From Zoogloeaceae bacterium (GTDB taxonomy: Bacteria > Pseudomonadota > Gammaproteobacteria > Burkholderiales > Rhodocyclaceae), in NCBI GenBank assembly GCA_031281985.1, contig JAITEO010000067.1, positions 1 to 5,219 on the forward strand: DNA of 5,219 nt. Reading direction: 5' to 3'. Shown here piece after piece: positions 1-5,219 of this stretch (within the stretch, counting starts at the first letter, position 1; each line of letters begins with the position of its first letter). Made by a program: the position numbers and the translations under genes. The notes beneath the pieces were generated by a model. The model was not told the origin of the DNA and searched no databases. It saw only the letters and a program-made list of their open reading frames with translations.

Positions 1-185
1 TGCGGAGGGGGGTGTGGCCGAAGGCCGGGAGGGGACGGCAAACGGTGGCGCTTCGTTTGTTTCCTCCACTTTGGATCGCACCCAGGGTATGGCAAACATT
101 CGCGCGTTGCCTGGAAAGGCATTACCATGACCTCCCCTGCTTTTGCTTGCACACAGAAGCGCAATTTCTCATTCATTCTCCCGCC
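1..185. other. Upstream region without a recognised gene
   Basis: I see no gene I can name here. In gammaproteobacteria yceD lies divergent from yceF, but the minus strand gives no recognisable YceD start. A minus-strand frame with starts near 179, 132 and 126 stays open to the left edge, but its translation is rich in Pro, Arg and His and resembles the spurious translation of GC-rich repeats. Two small inverted repeats are visible. GGCC-GAA-GGCC lies at 16-26. CAAACG at 39-44 pairs with CGTTTG at 54-59 across a 9-base loop, and could be a weak terminator for a gene to the left. The first 30 bases resemble one arm of the element between maf and the methyltransferase. Confidence 0.4.
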
Positions 186-818
186 ATGTCCATTTCATCG
201 CCGCCCACGTTGATTCTCGCCTCCACCTCGCCCTTTCGCCGCGAGCTTCTTGCCCGTCTGGGACTGCCCTTTCAGGTGCATGCCCCGAACTGCGACGAAA
301 CGCCGCGCCCCGAAGAAGCGCCGCAGGACTTGGCCTTGCGCCTCTCAGAAGCCAAGGCGCGCGCCGTCCTTGCCGCCGACCCCCGGCAATTTGCCGGCGC
401 GCTGATTATCGGCAGCGATCAGGTCGCCGTCTGCGCGGGCAAACGCTACGGCAAACCCGGCAGCCACGCCGCCGCCGTTGCCCAGTTGCGCGAACTCTCC
501 GGCAAGTGCATCCATTTTTTCACCGGCCTGTGCCTCCTGGATACGCGGACAAGAAACACGGAACAAAAGACGGAAGGGACTGCCCATCTGGCAAGCGTGA
601 CCACGCGCGTTCGCTTTCGCTCCCTTTCGGAGGACGAAATCGAACGCTATCTCACCCGCGAACCCGCCGCCTGCCACTGCGCCGGTTCCGCCAAATCCGA
701 AGGGCTGGGCATCGCGCTGATCGCCAAGATGGAAGGCGACGACCCCAACGCCCTCATCGGCCTGCCACTCATCGCGCTTTGCGATCTCTTGCGCGCGGCG
801 GGTGTCACGGTACTGTAA
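186..818 (+). CDS. yceF: Maf family nucleoside triphosphate pyrophosphatase, YceF type
   Basis: This 210-residue cytoplasmic protein belongs to the Maf family, which hydrolyses non-canonical or modified nucleoside triphosphates to monophosphate and pyrophosphate. The YceF group prefers 7-methyl-GTP. The N-terminal phosphate-binding motif [14 protein letters not shown] (9-22) is intact, followed by DETPR (37-41), the catalytic-Asp motif IIGSDQV (74-80, Asp78), Lys90, [13 protein letters not shown] (164-176) and [15 protein letters not shown] (184-198). The HCAGS-KSEG and DPN-L-GLPLIAL segments match Escherichia coli YceF rather than the dTTPase YhdE group. A charged stretch at about 120-134 is slightly longer than in E. 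coli. I chose the ATG at 186 because it places the LILASTS motif nine residues in, as the family expects. The frame stays open upstream to position 12, but that extension has no family resemblance. No clear Shine-Dalgarno sequence precedes 186. Substrate preference is inferred from family resemblance. Confidence 0.93.
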   Translation: MSISSPPTLILASTSPFRRELLARLGLPFQVHAPNCDETPRPEEAPQDLALRLSEAKARAVLAADPRQFAGALIIGSDQVAVCAGKRYGKPGSHAAAVAQLRELSGKCIHFFTGLCLLDTRTRNTEQKTEGTAHLASVTTRVRFRSLSEDEIERYLTREPAACHCAGSAKSEGLGIALIAKMEGDDPNALIGLPLIALCDLLRAAGVTVL

Positions 819-823
819 GTGGA

Positions 824-1180
824 CGTCAAAAAGTAAAACCCCACTCTTTGCCGGGTTGATTTGGGTTTGCACCCTGCAAGGGTTTGCGGCCTGCGGCCTC
901 ATCCTCCCCCCTGACAAGGGGGGATTGAGGGGGGTTTGCAGCGGTTGGTGTTGCATCAGACCTTGGTTCCTGTTTCGCCGCCGCGTAAACCCACCCCAGC
1001 CCACCCCCAGTTGTTAAGGGGCGGGAGTGCGCCCTGCAAAGGGAGTTTGGCCGCGCTTCGTCTGAGTCTGCATTGCACCTCTGGTTTTGCGTTGCCTTTT
1101 CCCCCAAAAGAAGGCAGGCTTTGTCCGTCCTTTTTTTGCTGGCGGAACCGGCAAGAAACAGAGGGGATTTTTTGATGACG
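824..1180. repeat. Compound imperfect inverted-repeat element (REP/MITE-like)
   Basis: The two ends are similar when one is reverse-complemented. Both begin CGTCA, followed by an A-rich run, CCCC, a CTCT/TTT stretch and GCCGG (824-855 against 1180-1149). The inner arms also match: about 898-938 corresponds to the reverse complement of about 986-1031, including a C-rich block, GACAA or AACAA, two G-rich blocks and GGGTTT. The right arm carries about 80 bases that the left lacks, so the palindrome is asymmetric. The centre (about 940-985) is not symmetric. The C-rich and G-rich blocks are typical of dispersed intergenic repeats. No transposase gene and no clear target-site duplication are visible. 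All alignments were made by eye. Whether the element is mobile or repeated elsewhere in the genome cannot be decided from this window. Confidence 0.5.
905..924. other. Perfect 8-bp GC-rich hairpin
   Basis: TCCCCCCT at 905-912 pairs perfectly with AGGGGGGA at 917-924 across the 4-base loop GACA. This is the strongest hairpin in the interval. It lies 87 bases after the maf stop and lacks a following T-run, so it is not a standard intrinsic terminator. It could still stabilise the 3' end of the maf mRNA or slow polymerase before the methyltransferase gene. Confidence 0.6.
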
Positions 1181-1183
1181 CCC

Positions 1184-1190
1184 AAGGAGG
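1184..1190 (+). promoter_or_regulatory. Strong ribosome binding site of the methyltransferase gene
   Basis: AAGGAGG matches the anti-Shine-Dalgarno sequence fully and sits 4 bases before the ATG at 1195. It fixes that start over the out-of-frame ATG at 1175. It begins only 3 bases after the end of the palindromic element. Confidence 0.85.
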
Positions 1191-1194
1191 CAAA

Positions 1195-1947
1195 ATGCGC
1201 GATACCGGCGCTCTGTACCTGCTTCCCGTCCCGCTGACCATGACGCCGGACGCGGCAGCCCTGCATGCCGCCCTGCCCGCCCCGGCGCTGGCGAAGGCGC
1301 GAGAATTGCGGCATTTCGTGGTCGAACAGGCGAAAACCGCGCGCGCGGTGTTGAAACACCTGCAGATGGCCGTTCCTCTGCGGGAACTCTCGCTTGCCGA
1401 ACTCAACGAACACACGCCCAAAGACACGCTGCCCAGCCTGCTCGATCCGCTGTTGCGCGGGCATGATCTGGGGCTGATGTCGGAGGCCGGCTGTCCGGCC
1501 GTTGCCGACCCCGGCGCGCAACTGGTGGCGCTGGCGCAGGAAAGAGGCATCCGCGTCATTCCCCTGATCGGCCCCTCTTCCCTCCTCCTCGCCCTGATGG
1601 CCTCTGGACTCACCGGCCAGCGATTCGCCTTTCATGGCTACCTGCCCGTCCAGGCGGAAGAACGCCAGCGCGCCATCCACGAGCTGGAAAAGGAATCCAG
1701 CAGCCGCCAGCAAACACAACTCTTCATCGAAACGCCCTACCGCAACCGGACGCTCTTTGCCGCCCTGCTGCAACACGCCCGCCCCGACACCCAACTCTGC
1801 CTCGCCGCCGACCTCACCTTGCCCGGCGAATCCATCCGCACCCACCGCATCCGCGACTGGCAAAGACTGCCCGCCCCCGACTGCGACCGACGTCCTGCCG
1901 TCTTTCTCATGCTCGCAAGCAGCACTTGCGCAGGGCGTTCCCGATGA
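1195..1947 (+). CDS. SAM-dependent methyltransferase, RsmI-like (tetrapyrrole methylase fold)
   Basis: This 250-residue cytoplasmic protein resembles RsmI (COG0313), the enzyme that 2'-O-methylates C1402 of 16S rRNA. The sequence looks like the shorter RsmI paralogue common in beta- and gammaproteobacteria rather than RsmI itself. Visible landmarks are the N-terminal strand LYLLPVPL (7-14), MSEAGCPAVADPGAQLV (95-111, the counterpart of SDAGTPLISDPG in RsmI), the SAM-binding segment IPLIGPSSLLLALMASGL (122-139), FAFHGYLP (144-151) and IETPYRN (178-184, where RsmI has a YES-HR motif). The N-terminus is more divergent than in true RsmI and there is no C-terminal RsmI extension. The start follows a consensus ribosome binding site. 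The gene points the same way as maf, but the 376-base gap means co-transcription is uncertain. It converges with the M20 gene, leaving 25 bases between stop codons. The actual substrate is unknown, so I give no symbol. Confidence 0.87.
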   Translation: MRDTGALYLLPVPLTMTPDAAALHAALPAPALAKARELRHFVVEQAKTARAVLKHLQMAVPLRELSLAELNEHTPKDTLPSLLDPLLRGHDLGLMSEAGCPAVADPGAQLVALAQERGIRVIPLIGPSSLLLALMASGLTGQRFAFHGYLPVQAEERQRAIHELEKESSSRQQTQLFIETPYRNRTLFAALLQHARPDTQLCLAADLTLPGESIRTHRIRDWQRLPAPDCDRRPAVFLMLASSTCAGRSR

Positions 1948-1962
1948 TGGCAATAAACCCTT

Positions 1963-1982
1963 CGGCGCGCCTTCACGCGCCG
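1963..1982 (-). terminator. Possible terminator between convergent genes
   Basis: CGGCGCG at 1963-1969 pairs perfectly with CGCGCCG at 1976-1982 across a 6-base loop. The hairpin contains the stop codon of the amidohydrolase gene (1973-1975). Read on the minus strand it is followed by AAGGGTTTATT, which is only weakly T-rich, so termination is plausible but not certain. On the plus strand it begins 16 bases after the methyltransferase stop and has no T-run. Confidence 0.35.
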
Positions 1983-3154
1983 GTTGCTTCAAGCGCCAGT
2001 TCGACCCAATACCGTATCCCCAGGGGCAGGGCGGCATCGTTGAAGTCGTAGCGGGAATCGTGCAGCGCGCAGCGGACATCTTCCGGAGAATCGAAATCCG
2101 GCGCGGAGCCGCTGCCCAGCCAGACATAGCAGCCGGGCATCTCCTGCAACAGATAGGAAAAATCTTCCGCCGTCATCGAGGGCGGCAGATCGGTAAAGAC
2201 CTTCTCCACGCCCAGCGCCCTTTGCGCGGCGCGCAGACAGATTTCGGCCTCGTCTGCCGTGTTGCGGGTGGGCGGATAGAGCCGGGTAAAGCAAGGTTCG
2301 ATGCGCGCGCCAAAACTTGCCGCAATCCCCGCGCACAGGCGCGTAACGGCGGATTCCACCTGCGCCTGCACCCTCGGCTCGAAGCTGCGGATCGTGCCGC
2401 GCAGCAACACTTCGTCCGGAAGCACATTCCAGGCCGAACCGGCATGGAACTGGGTAATGCTGAGCACGGCGGCATCCAGCGGCGACAGATTGCGCGCGCA
2501 CACGGTTTGCAGGGCGGCAACCAGATGACTGGCGGCGACGATGCTATCCACGCCTTGCTGCGGCAAGGCCGCGTGCCCGCCCTGCCCCCGCACCCGGATT
2601 TCCAGCCTGCACGTGCTCGCCATCACCGGGCCGCGATGTATCGCCATCGTCCCCACCGGCAGATCCGGCCAGTTGTGCAGGCCATAGACGGCTTTTACGG
2701 GAAACGCCCGGAACAGTCCGTCCGCCAGCATGACCGCCGCGCCGCCCTCGGCTTCCTCGGCGGGCTGGAAGACGAAGGCGATGCTGCCGGAAAAATCGGG
2801 ATGTTCGGCCAGATGCCGCGCCGCGCCCAGGAGCATGACGACATGTCCGTCATGCCCGCAGGCGTGCATCCTGCCCGCATGCACGGAACGGTGCGCGAAG
2901 CCGTTGCGTTCTTCCAGGGGCAGGGCGTCCATATCGGCGCGCAGGGCAATCATGCGCTCGCTTTCGCCCTTCCTGCCATGCAACACGCCCACCACGCCGG
3001 TTTTCGCCAGGCCGCGCCGTACTTCCAGTCCATAGCGCGTCAATTCGCGCGCCACGATATCGGCCGTGCGCGTCTCCTGAAACGCCAGTTCCGGATGCGC
3101 GTGCAGATCACGGCGCAAGGCGGCCAGTTCCGCCAGCATGCGCTCATCCAGCAT
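1973..3154 (-). CDS. M20D amidohydrolase (hippurate hydrolase / N-acyl amino acid hydrolase type)
   Basis: This 393-residue zinc-type amidohydrolase of peptidase family M20D hydrolyses an amide bond, classically of N-acyl amino acids such as hippurate. The full set of motifs is present: LHAHPELAFQE (17-27), RADMDALP (72-79), HACGHDGH (97-104, with metal ligands Cys99 and His101), QPAEE (130-134, Glu133 and Glu134), LHNWP (159-163, His160), GGHAA in the dimerisation lid (192-196), TAEDFSYLL (328-336) and LHDSRYDFND (364-373, His365). Length is normal for the family and there is no signal peptide, so it should be cytoplasmic. The start is supported by GGGAG six bases upstream and by the usual distance to the first motif; Met6 is an alternative. 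Its first 11 bases overlap the end of the transglutaminase-like gene, so translation is probably coupled. The exact substrate (hippurate, N-acetyl amino acid or another N-acyl amino acid) cannot be read from the sequence. Confidence 0.94.
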   Translation of the reverse strand: MLDERMLAELAALRRDLHAHPELAFQETRTADIVARELTRYGLEVRRGLAKTGVVGVLHGRKGESERMIALRADMDALPLEERNGFAHRSVHAGRMHACGHDGHVVMLLGAARHLAEHPDFSGSIAFVFQPAEEAEGGAAVMLADGLFRAFPVKAVYGLHNWPDLPVGTMAIHRGPVMASTCRLEIRVRGQGGHAALPQQGVDSIVAASHLVAALQTVCARNLSPLDAAVLSITQFHAGSAWNVLPDEVLLRGTIRSFEPRVQAQVESAVTRLCAGIAASFGARIEPCFTRLYPPTRNTADEAEICLRAAQRALGVEKVFTDLPPSMTAEDFSYLLQEMPGCYVWLGSGSAPDFDSPEDVRCALHDSRYDFNDAALPLGIRYWVELALEATGA

Positions 3155-4379
3155 CTTGCGCTCCCGGCTCCGGCAGCGCCCTGCTGCGAATGCGGTAGGT
3201 CAGTTTTGCCGCCTCGGGAACCGCCTGCGTTTCCCCTGTGCCAACGCACGGCGCGATAAAAAAGGGCAAGGCGGGCGCGTCCGGCAGGCTGGGGGATTCG
3301 GCGTGGTTGTAGGCCAGCCAGTTCATTTCCCAGACGCCGAACAGGATGCGGCGCAGGGCGCGGTCTTTTTCGGGCGCGGGGTTTTCCAGATGGAGGACGC
3401 GGCACAGGTCGCCGGGATCGGCGGGAATCCAGGCATAGCCCGGCACATAGAATTCGGCGCGGCAATGCGCGGCAGAAGTCACCTCTTCGCCTTCCACGCC
3501 CAGGCAGTCCGCCAGGCGCGACGCGCCGATGCGCTGCCCGAACACCCGCCGCGCCGGAATGCCGATGGCGCGGCAAAGCGCGACGAAGAGGCCATTGATG
3601 TCGGCGGAACGCCCGCCATAGCGTTGCGCCTCGATCTGCGCGCGCACATCGCCAACGCCGCCAGGCGGCAGCGATGGATCATAGACGCTTTTGTCCGCCA
3701 CCCAGAGAAACAGGGCGCGCGCCTGCGCCAGCGGGTCGATGACGCGCCCGACGATTTGCAGCGCCAACGCATGCGCCGCGCCCGCATTGGGCAGTTGCGC
3801 GGTCTCCTGCAAGCTCTGGTGCAGGATGTCGTCGCGTTCGGGCGCTTGGGTGCGCCGGGAAACATCGAAGGCGCGATCCGCGGTTTGCAGCGTGGCGGCA
3901 ATTTCCAGATGCGGCGCAACGCCCGCAGGCCAGTCGCCAACAAAGGCTTCCAGTTCGCCGTCGGGCAGACGATGCAGCCCGCAGTGGGAAAAATTGCCCT
4001 GCCAGCGCAGTTCGGGATTGCGCTGATAGAGCGACTCCTGCTTGGGCAAAGGCAGCCAGAGGCGCAGCGGCGCGGAAAGGACGGGCATTTGCGCGGTAAA
4101 GGTCAAGGCGAAGGAATGCCAGTCGTTCGGCAGCGCGGGCGCTTTGACGGGAGGCAGATAGGTTGCCGAGGAACCCTTGGGCGCGGCAACCAGCACGGAG
4201 TTGCGCGCCGAAGTCTGTACGCCCGCCGCCGCCTGGGGCGCAGCCTTCCTGGCTTTTTTCGCCGCCGACTTCTTCTTGGCCTTTTCCGCCGCAAAAGCAG
4301 TCGGCATCGCCAACGCCAACGCCGTCGCCGCCAGAAAGGCACGACGACGCGCTTGCTTCTTTTCACTGATCACACCCAT
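3144..4379 (-). CDS. Exported transglutaminase-like domain protein with Ser at the catalytic Cys position
   Basis: This 411-residue protein begins with a signal peptide. Residues 11-16 read RRRAFL, compatible with a twin-arginine motif, followed by a hydrophobic stretch and a likely cleavage after AFA at 28-30. A Lys/Ala-rich segment (about 32-50) comes next, then a region of about 150 residues that I cannot assign. The transglutaminase-like core lies at about 200-325. It contains ALFLWVADKSVYD (222-234), YGGRSADINGLFVALCRAIGIPARRVFG (254-281), His305 in HCRAEFY and Asp321 in WIPADPGD. Related proteins commonly have Cys in the G-x-C-A-D position; here it is Ser258, while the His and Asp are kept. 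Papain-fold proteins of this kind act as peptidases, amidases or transglutaminases, or lack activity; which applies is unknown. The start follows AAAGGA at a rather long spacing of 11 bases. The gene leads an operon with the M20 amidohydrolase. Confidence 0.82.
   Translation of the reverse strand: MGVISEKKQARRRAFLAATALALAMPTAFAAEKAKKKSAAKKARKAAPQAAAGVQTSARNSVLVAAPKGSSATYLPPVKAPALPNDWHSFALTFTAQMPVLSAPLRLWLPLPKQESLYQRNPELRWQGNFSHCGLHRLPDGELEAFVGDWPAGVAPHLEIAATLQTADRAFDVSRRTQAPERDDILHQSLQETAQLPNAGAAHALALQIVGRVIDPLAQARALFLWVADKSVYDPSLPPGGVGDVRAQIEAQRYGGRSADINGLFVALCRAIGIPARRVFGQRIGASRLADCLGVEGEEVTSAAHCRAEFYVPGYAWIPADPGDLCRVLHLENPAPEKDRALRRILFGVWEMNWLAYNHAESPSLPDAPALPFFIAPCVGTGETQAVPEAAKLTYRIRSRALPEPGAQDAG
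3161..3165 (-). promoter_or_regulatory. Ribosome binding site of the amidohydrolase gene
   Basis: GGGAG on the minus strand lies six bases before the ATG at 3154, inside the 3' end of the transglutaminase-like gene. It supports the chosen start and, with the 11-base gene overlap, suggests coupled translation. Confidence 0.6.
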
Positions 4380-4435
4380 CCCGCAAACATTCCTTTCTTT
4401 CCCGTTTCACCAAAAGCCCTGCGCCACGCCCCCGC

Positions 4436-4464
4436 ATACTAGAGCCTGCGGCGCAAAGCGGCAA
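4436..4464 (-). promoter_or_regulatory. Sigma70-type promoter of the transglutaminase-amidohydrolase operon
   Basis: On the minus strand TTGCCG (4464-4459) is followed after exactly 17 bases by TAGTAT (4441-4436). Both differ from consensus (TTGACA, TATAAT) at only one or two positions. Transcription would start near 4429, giving a leader of about 50 bases before the ATG at 4379. A short palindrome, CAACC-C-GGTTG (4462-4472), touches the -35 box and could be a regulator site, though it is short enough to be chance. Confidence 0.6.
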
Positions 4465-4541
4465 CCCGGTTGTAAGGAATGGGGTGCAAAATGGACGACC
4501 TGACGGCCGAAAATCTGTGTCTGTCCCAAACGTTCCCCTTC

Positions 4542-4564
4542 GTACATACCATTCCGGTATATAC
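4542..4564 (+). promoter_or_regulatory. Candidate operator of the higBA module
   Basis: GTACATACC (4542-4550) and GGTATATAC (4556-4564) form an inverted repeat with 8 of 9 positions matching around the 5-base spacer ATTCC. It overlaps the probable -10 box and ends 7 bases before the higB ATG. HigA antitoxins carry a helix-turn-helix domain and, alone or with HigB, bind palindromes in their own promoter. Position and symmetry fit that role; binding itself is inferred. Confidence 0.55.
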
Positions 4565-4565
4565 T
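4560..4565 (+). promoter_or_regulatory. Probable -10 box of higBA
   Basis: TATACT differs from the TATAAT consensus at one position. No good -35 box is found at 16-18 bases upstream; the nearest candidates, TTCCCC at 4533 and TTCGTA at 4539, have poor spacing. A start 6-7 bases downstream would fall at about 4572, the first base of the higB ATG. Confidence 0.45.
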
Positions 4566-4571
4566 GGCGCT

Positions 4572-4874
4572 ATGCACGTGATCGCGAAACCCGTCCTGGT
4601 CGAATTCTGGACGAAACACCCGGATGCCGAGCGTCCGCTTGAGGCTTGGTATCATGCCATGCAAACAGAAATCTTCACGGATTTCATTGATCTGCGCGCG
4701 ACGTTCGCCAGTGCCGACTGCGTAGACGGTCTGACGATGTTCAACATTGCGGGCAACAAGTACCGATTGATCGCCTCAATCCACTACAACCGGCACAAGG
4801 TCTATATCCGCGACATCCTTGCGCACGAAGCCTATGGTCGCGGCAAATGGAAGCAGAAAAGGAAACCCGAATGA
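4572..4874 (+). CDS. higB: HigB family type II toxin (mRNA interferase)
   Basis: This 100-residue toxin is of the HigB/YgjN family (RelE-like fold), known for cutting mRNA at the ribosome. The family signature is clear: MHVIAKPVLVEFWTKHPDAE (1-20), W26, the core MFNIAGNKYRLIASI (56-70), VYIRDILAHEAY (77-88) and GKWK (91-94). Length is typical and the C-terminus is basic (KQKRK). The ATG at 4572 is chosen because family members begin MHVI. It has no Shine-Dalgarno sequence. The frame is open upstream through ATGs at 4491 and 4479, which would add 27 or 31 residues with no family resemblance. The toxin gene precedes the antitoxin gene, the usual order for hig modules, and its TGA overlaps the higA ATG by 4 bases. 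GC content looks lower than in the flanking genes, consistent with a mobile toxin-antitoxin cassette. Confidence 0.93.
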   Translation: MHVIAKPVLVEFWTKHPDAERPLEAWYHAMQTEIFTDFIDLRATFASADCVDGLTMFNIAGNKYRLIASIHYNRHKVYIRDILAHEAYGRGKWKQKRKPE

Positions 4875-5219
4875 CGCAGCACACGTACAAGGCGCCCGAA
4901 CCGCAAGCGATTCTGCGGGCATGGATGCCCTTCAAGGAAGCCATCGGCGTCACCTCGGTGCATACCTCGGAAGATTACGCCCAGGCGCGAGCGACCATCG
5001 AGGTTCTGCTGGACGAAATCGGAGATGACGAACATCACCCGCTCGCCGATGTACTCGACTATCTGGCGGATCAGGTTGCTGCCTATGAAGAAGAGCATTT
5101 CCAGATTCCCGAAGCTACGCCGAAGGAAATGCTGCGCTTCCTGATGGATCAACACGACTTGAAACAGGAAGACCTGTCCGACTGCGCGCCGCAGGGCCGT
5201 ATTTCGGACATCCTGGGGG
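4871..5219 (+). CDS. higA: HigA family antitoxin, cut by the right edge of the window
   Basis: The gene starts in an ATGA overlap with the higB stop and runs open to the edge, giving 116 codons. The protein begins MTQHTYKAPEP, continues with an acidic helical region (DEIGDDEHHPLADVLDYLADQVAAYEEEH split over 48-76) and enters an XRE-type helix-turn-helix domain at about 85: EMLRFLMDQHDLKQEDLSD (86-104) and GRISDILG (109-116). HigA proteins of this class (COG5499, E. coli YgjM) show the same pattern, with the DNA-binding domain at the C-terminus, so roughly 15-30 residues are probably missing. It should neutralise HigB and repress the shared promoter, probably through the palindrome at 4542-4564. 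Translational coupling to higB is likely, since no strong separate ribosome binding site is visible; AAAAGGAAA at 4856-4864 could serve. Confidence 0.9.
   Translation, partial: MTQHTYKAPEPQAILRAWMPFKEAIGVTSVHTSEDYAQARATIEVLLDEIGDDEHHPLADVLDYLADQVAAYEEEHFQIPEATPKEMLRFLMDQHDLKQEDLSDCAPQGRISDILG

Larger units (their letters stand above)
819..1194. other. Gene-free interval filled by a GC-rich hairpin element
   Basis: These 376 bases separate maf from the methyltransferase. I find no credible gene. Translations of both strands give the Pro/Gly-rich strings typical of intergenic repeats (for example NPPLSGGR and PPDKGGLRG). Almost all of the interval is taken up by the palindromic element described separately. 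Only the last bases, with the AAGGAGG ribosome binding site at 1184-1190, clearly belong to the next gene. Confidence 0.6.

Noticed and set aside
142..170. Promoter for maf starting with TTGCTT or TTGCAC
   Set aside because: No -10-like hexamer lies at suitable spacing, so I do not annotate it.
126..179. Divergent yceD start on the minus strand
   Set aside because: A GGGGAGG with an ATG nearby looks tempting, and yceD is the neighbour of yceF in E. coli, but the encoded residues do not resemble YceD.
12..185. N-terminal extension of maf from a GTG at 12
   Set aside because: The 58 added residues show no Maf similarity, and the family motif LILASTS is expected within the first ten or so residues.
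345..1004. Minus-strand open frame of 219 codons over maf and the repeat
   Set aside because: Antisense to the conserved Maf motifs, with a repeat-derived N-terminus (NPPLSGGR type).
824..1180. CRISPR array or tRNA in the intergenic repeat
   Set aside because: There are no regularly spaced direct repeats and no cloverleaf or TTCGA-type arm; the structure is inverted, not direct.
826..2127. Minus-strand open frame of 433 codons across the repeat and the methyltransferase gene
   Set aside because: Its C-terminal part is the translated GC-rich repeat and the rest is antisense to a well-supported gene.
1634..3259. Plus-strand open frame of 541 codons
   Set aside because: It lies antisense to the amidohydrolase and out of frame with the methyltransferase. 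Its translation is His/Arg/Gly-rich with no domain, while the opposite strand has complete M20 motifs.
3138..4442. Plus-strand open frame of 434 codons
   Set aside because: It is the antisense shadow of the transglutaminase-like gene, Arg/Gly-rich with no recognisable motif. Long antisense frames are expected in GC-rich DNA.

Overview
The window looks like a piece of a GC-rich chromosome from a Gram-negative proteobacterium, most likely a betaproteobacterium. This rests on the YceF-type Maf protein next to a short RsmI-like methyltransferase, the Tat/Sec-type signal peptide, the HigB/HigA (YgjN/YgjM-type) pair and the high GC content. I cannot name the genus.

Layout. Positions 1-185 hold no gene I recognise. 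A maf/yceF gene (186-818, +) encodes a nucleotide pyrophosphatase of the m7GTP-preferring YceF group. A gene-free stretch of 376 bases follows. It is mostly a GC-rich, hairpin-forming element with imperfect inverted arms (about 824-1180). Directly after it, with a strong ribosome binding site, comes a tetrapyrrole-methylase-fold SAM methyltransferase related to RsmI (1195-1947, +). This converges on a two-gene minus-strand operon. In transcription order the operon is a secreted transglutaminase-like protein (4379 to 3144), in which serine stands where the catalytic cysteine is expected, and then an M20D amidohydrolase of the hippurate-hydrolase type (3154 to 1973). The two overlap by 11 bases. 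A good sigma70-type promoter for the operon lies at 4436-4464.

Divergent from that operon is a toxin-first type II toxin-antitoxin module: higB (4572-4874, +) and higA (4871 to beyond the right edge, +), overlapping by 4 bases. A 9-bp inverted repeat at 4542-4564 covers the probable -10 box of higB and is a good candidate for the autoregulatory operator. The -10 box is so close to the higB start that the transcript may be leaderless.

The maf/methyltransferase pair is housekeeping. The minus-strand operon may handle peptides or N-acyl amino acids, but that is inference from family membership only. The points that most deserve a second look are the compound palindromic element between maf and the methyltransferase, the Cys-to-Ser transglutaminase-like protein, and the control region of higBA.
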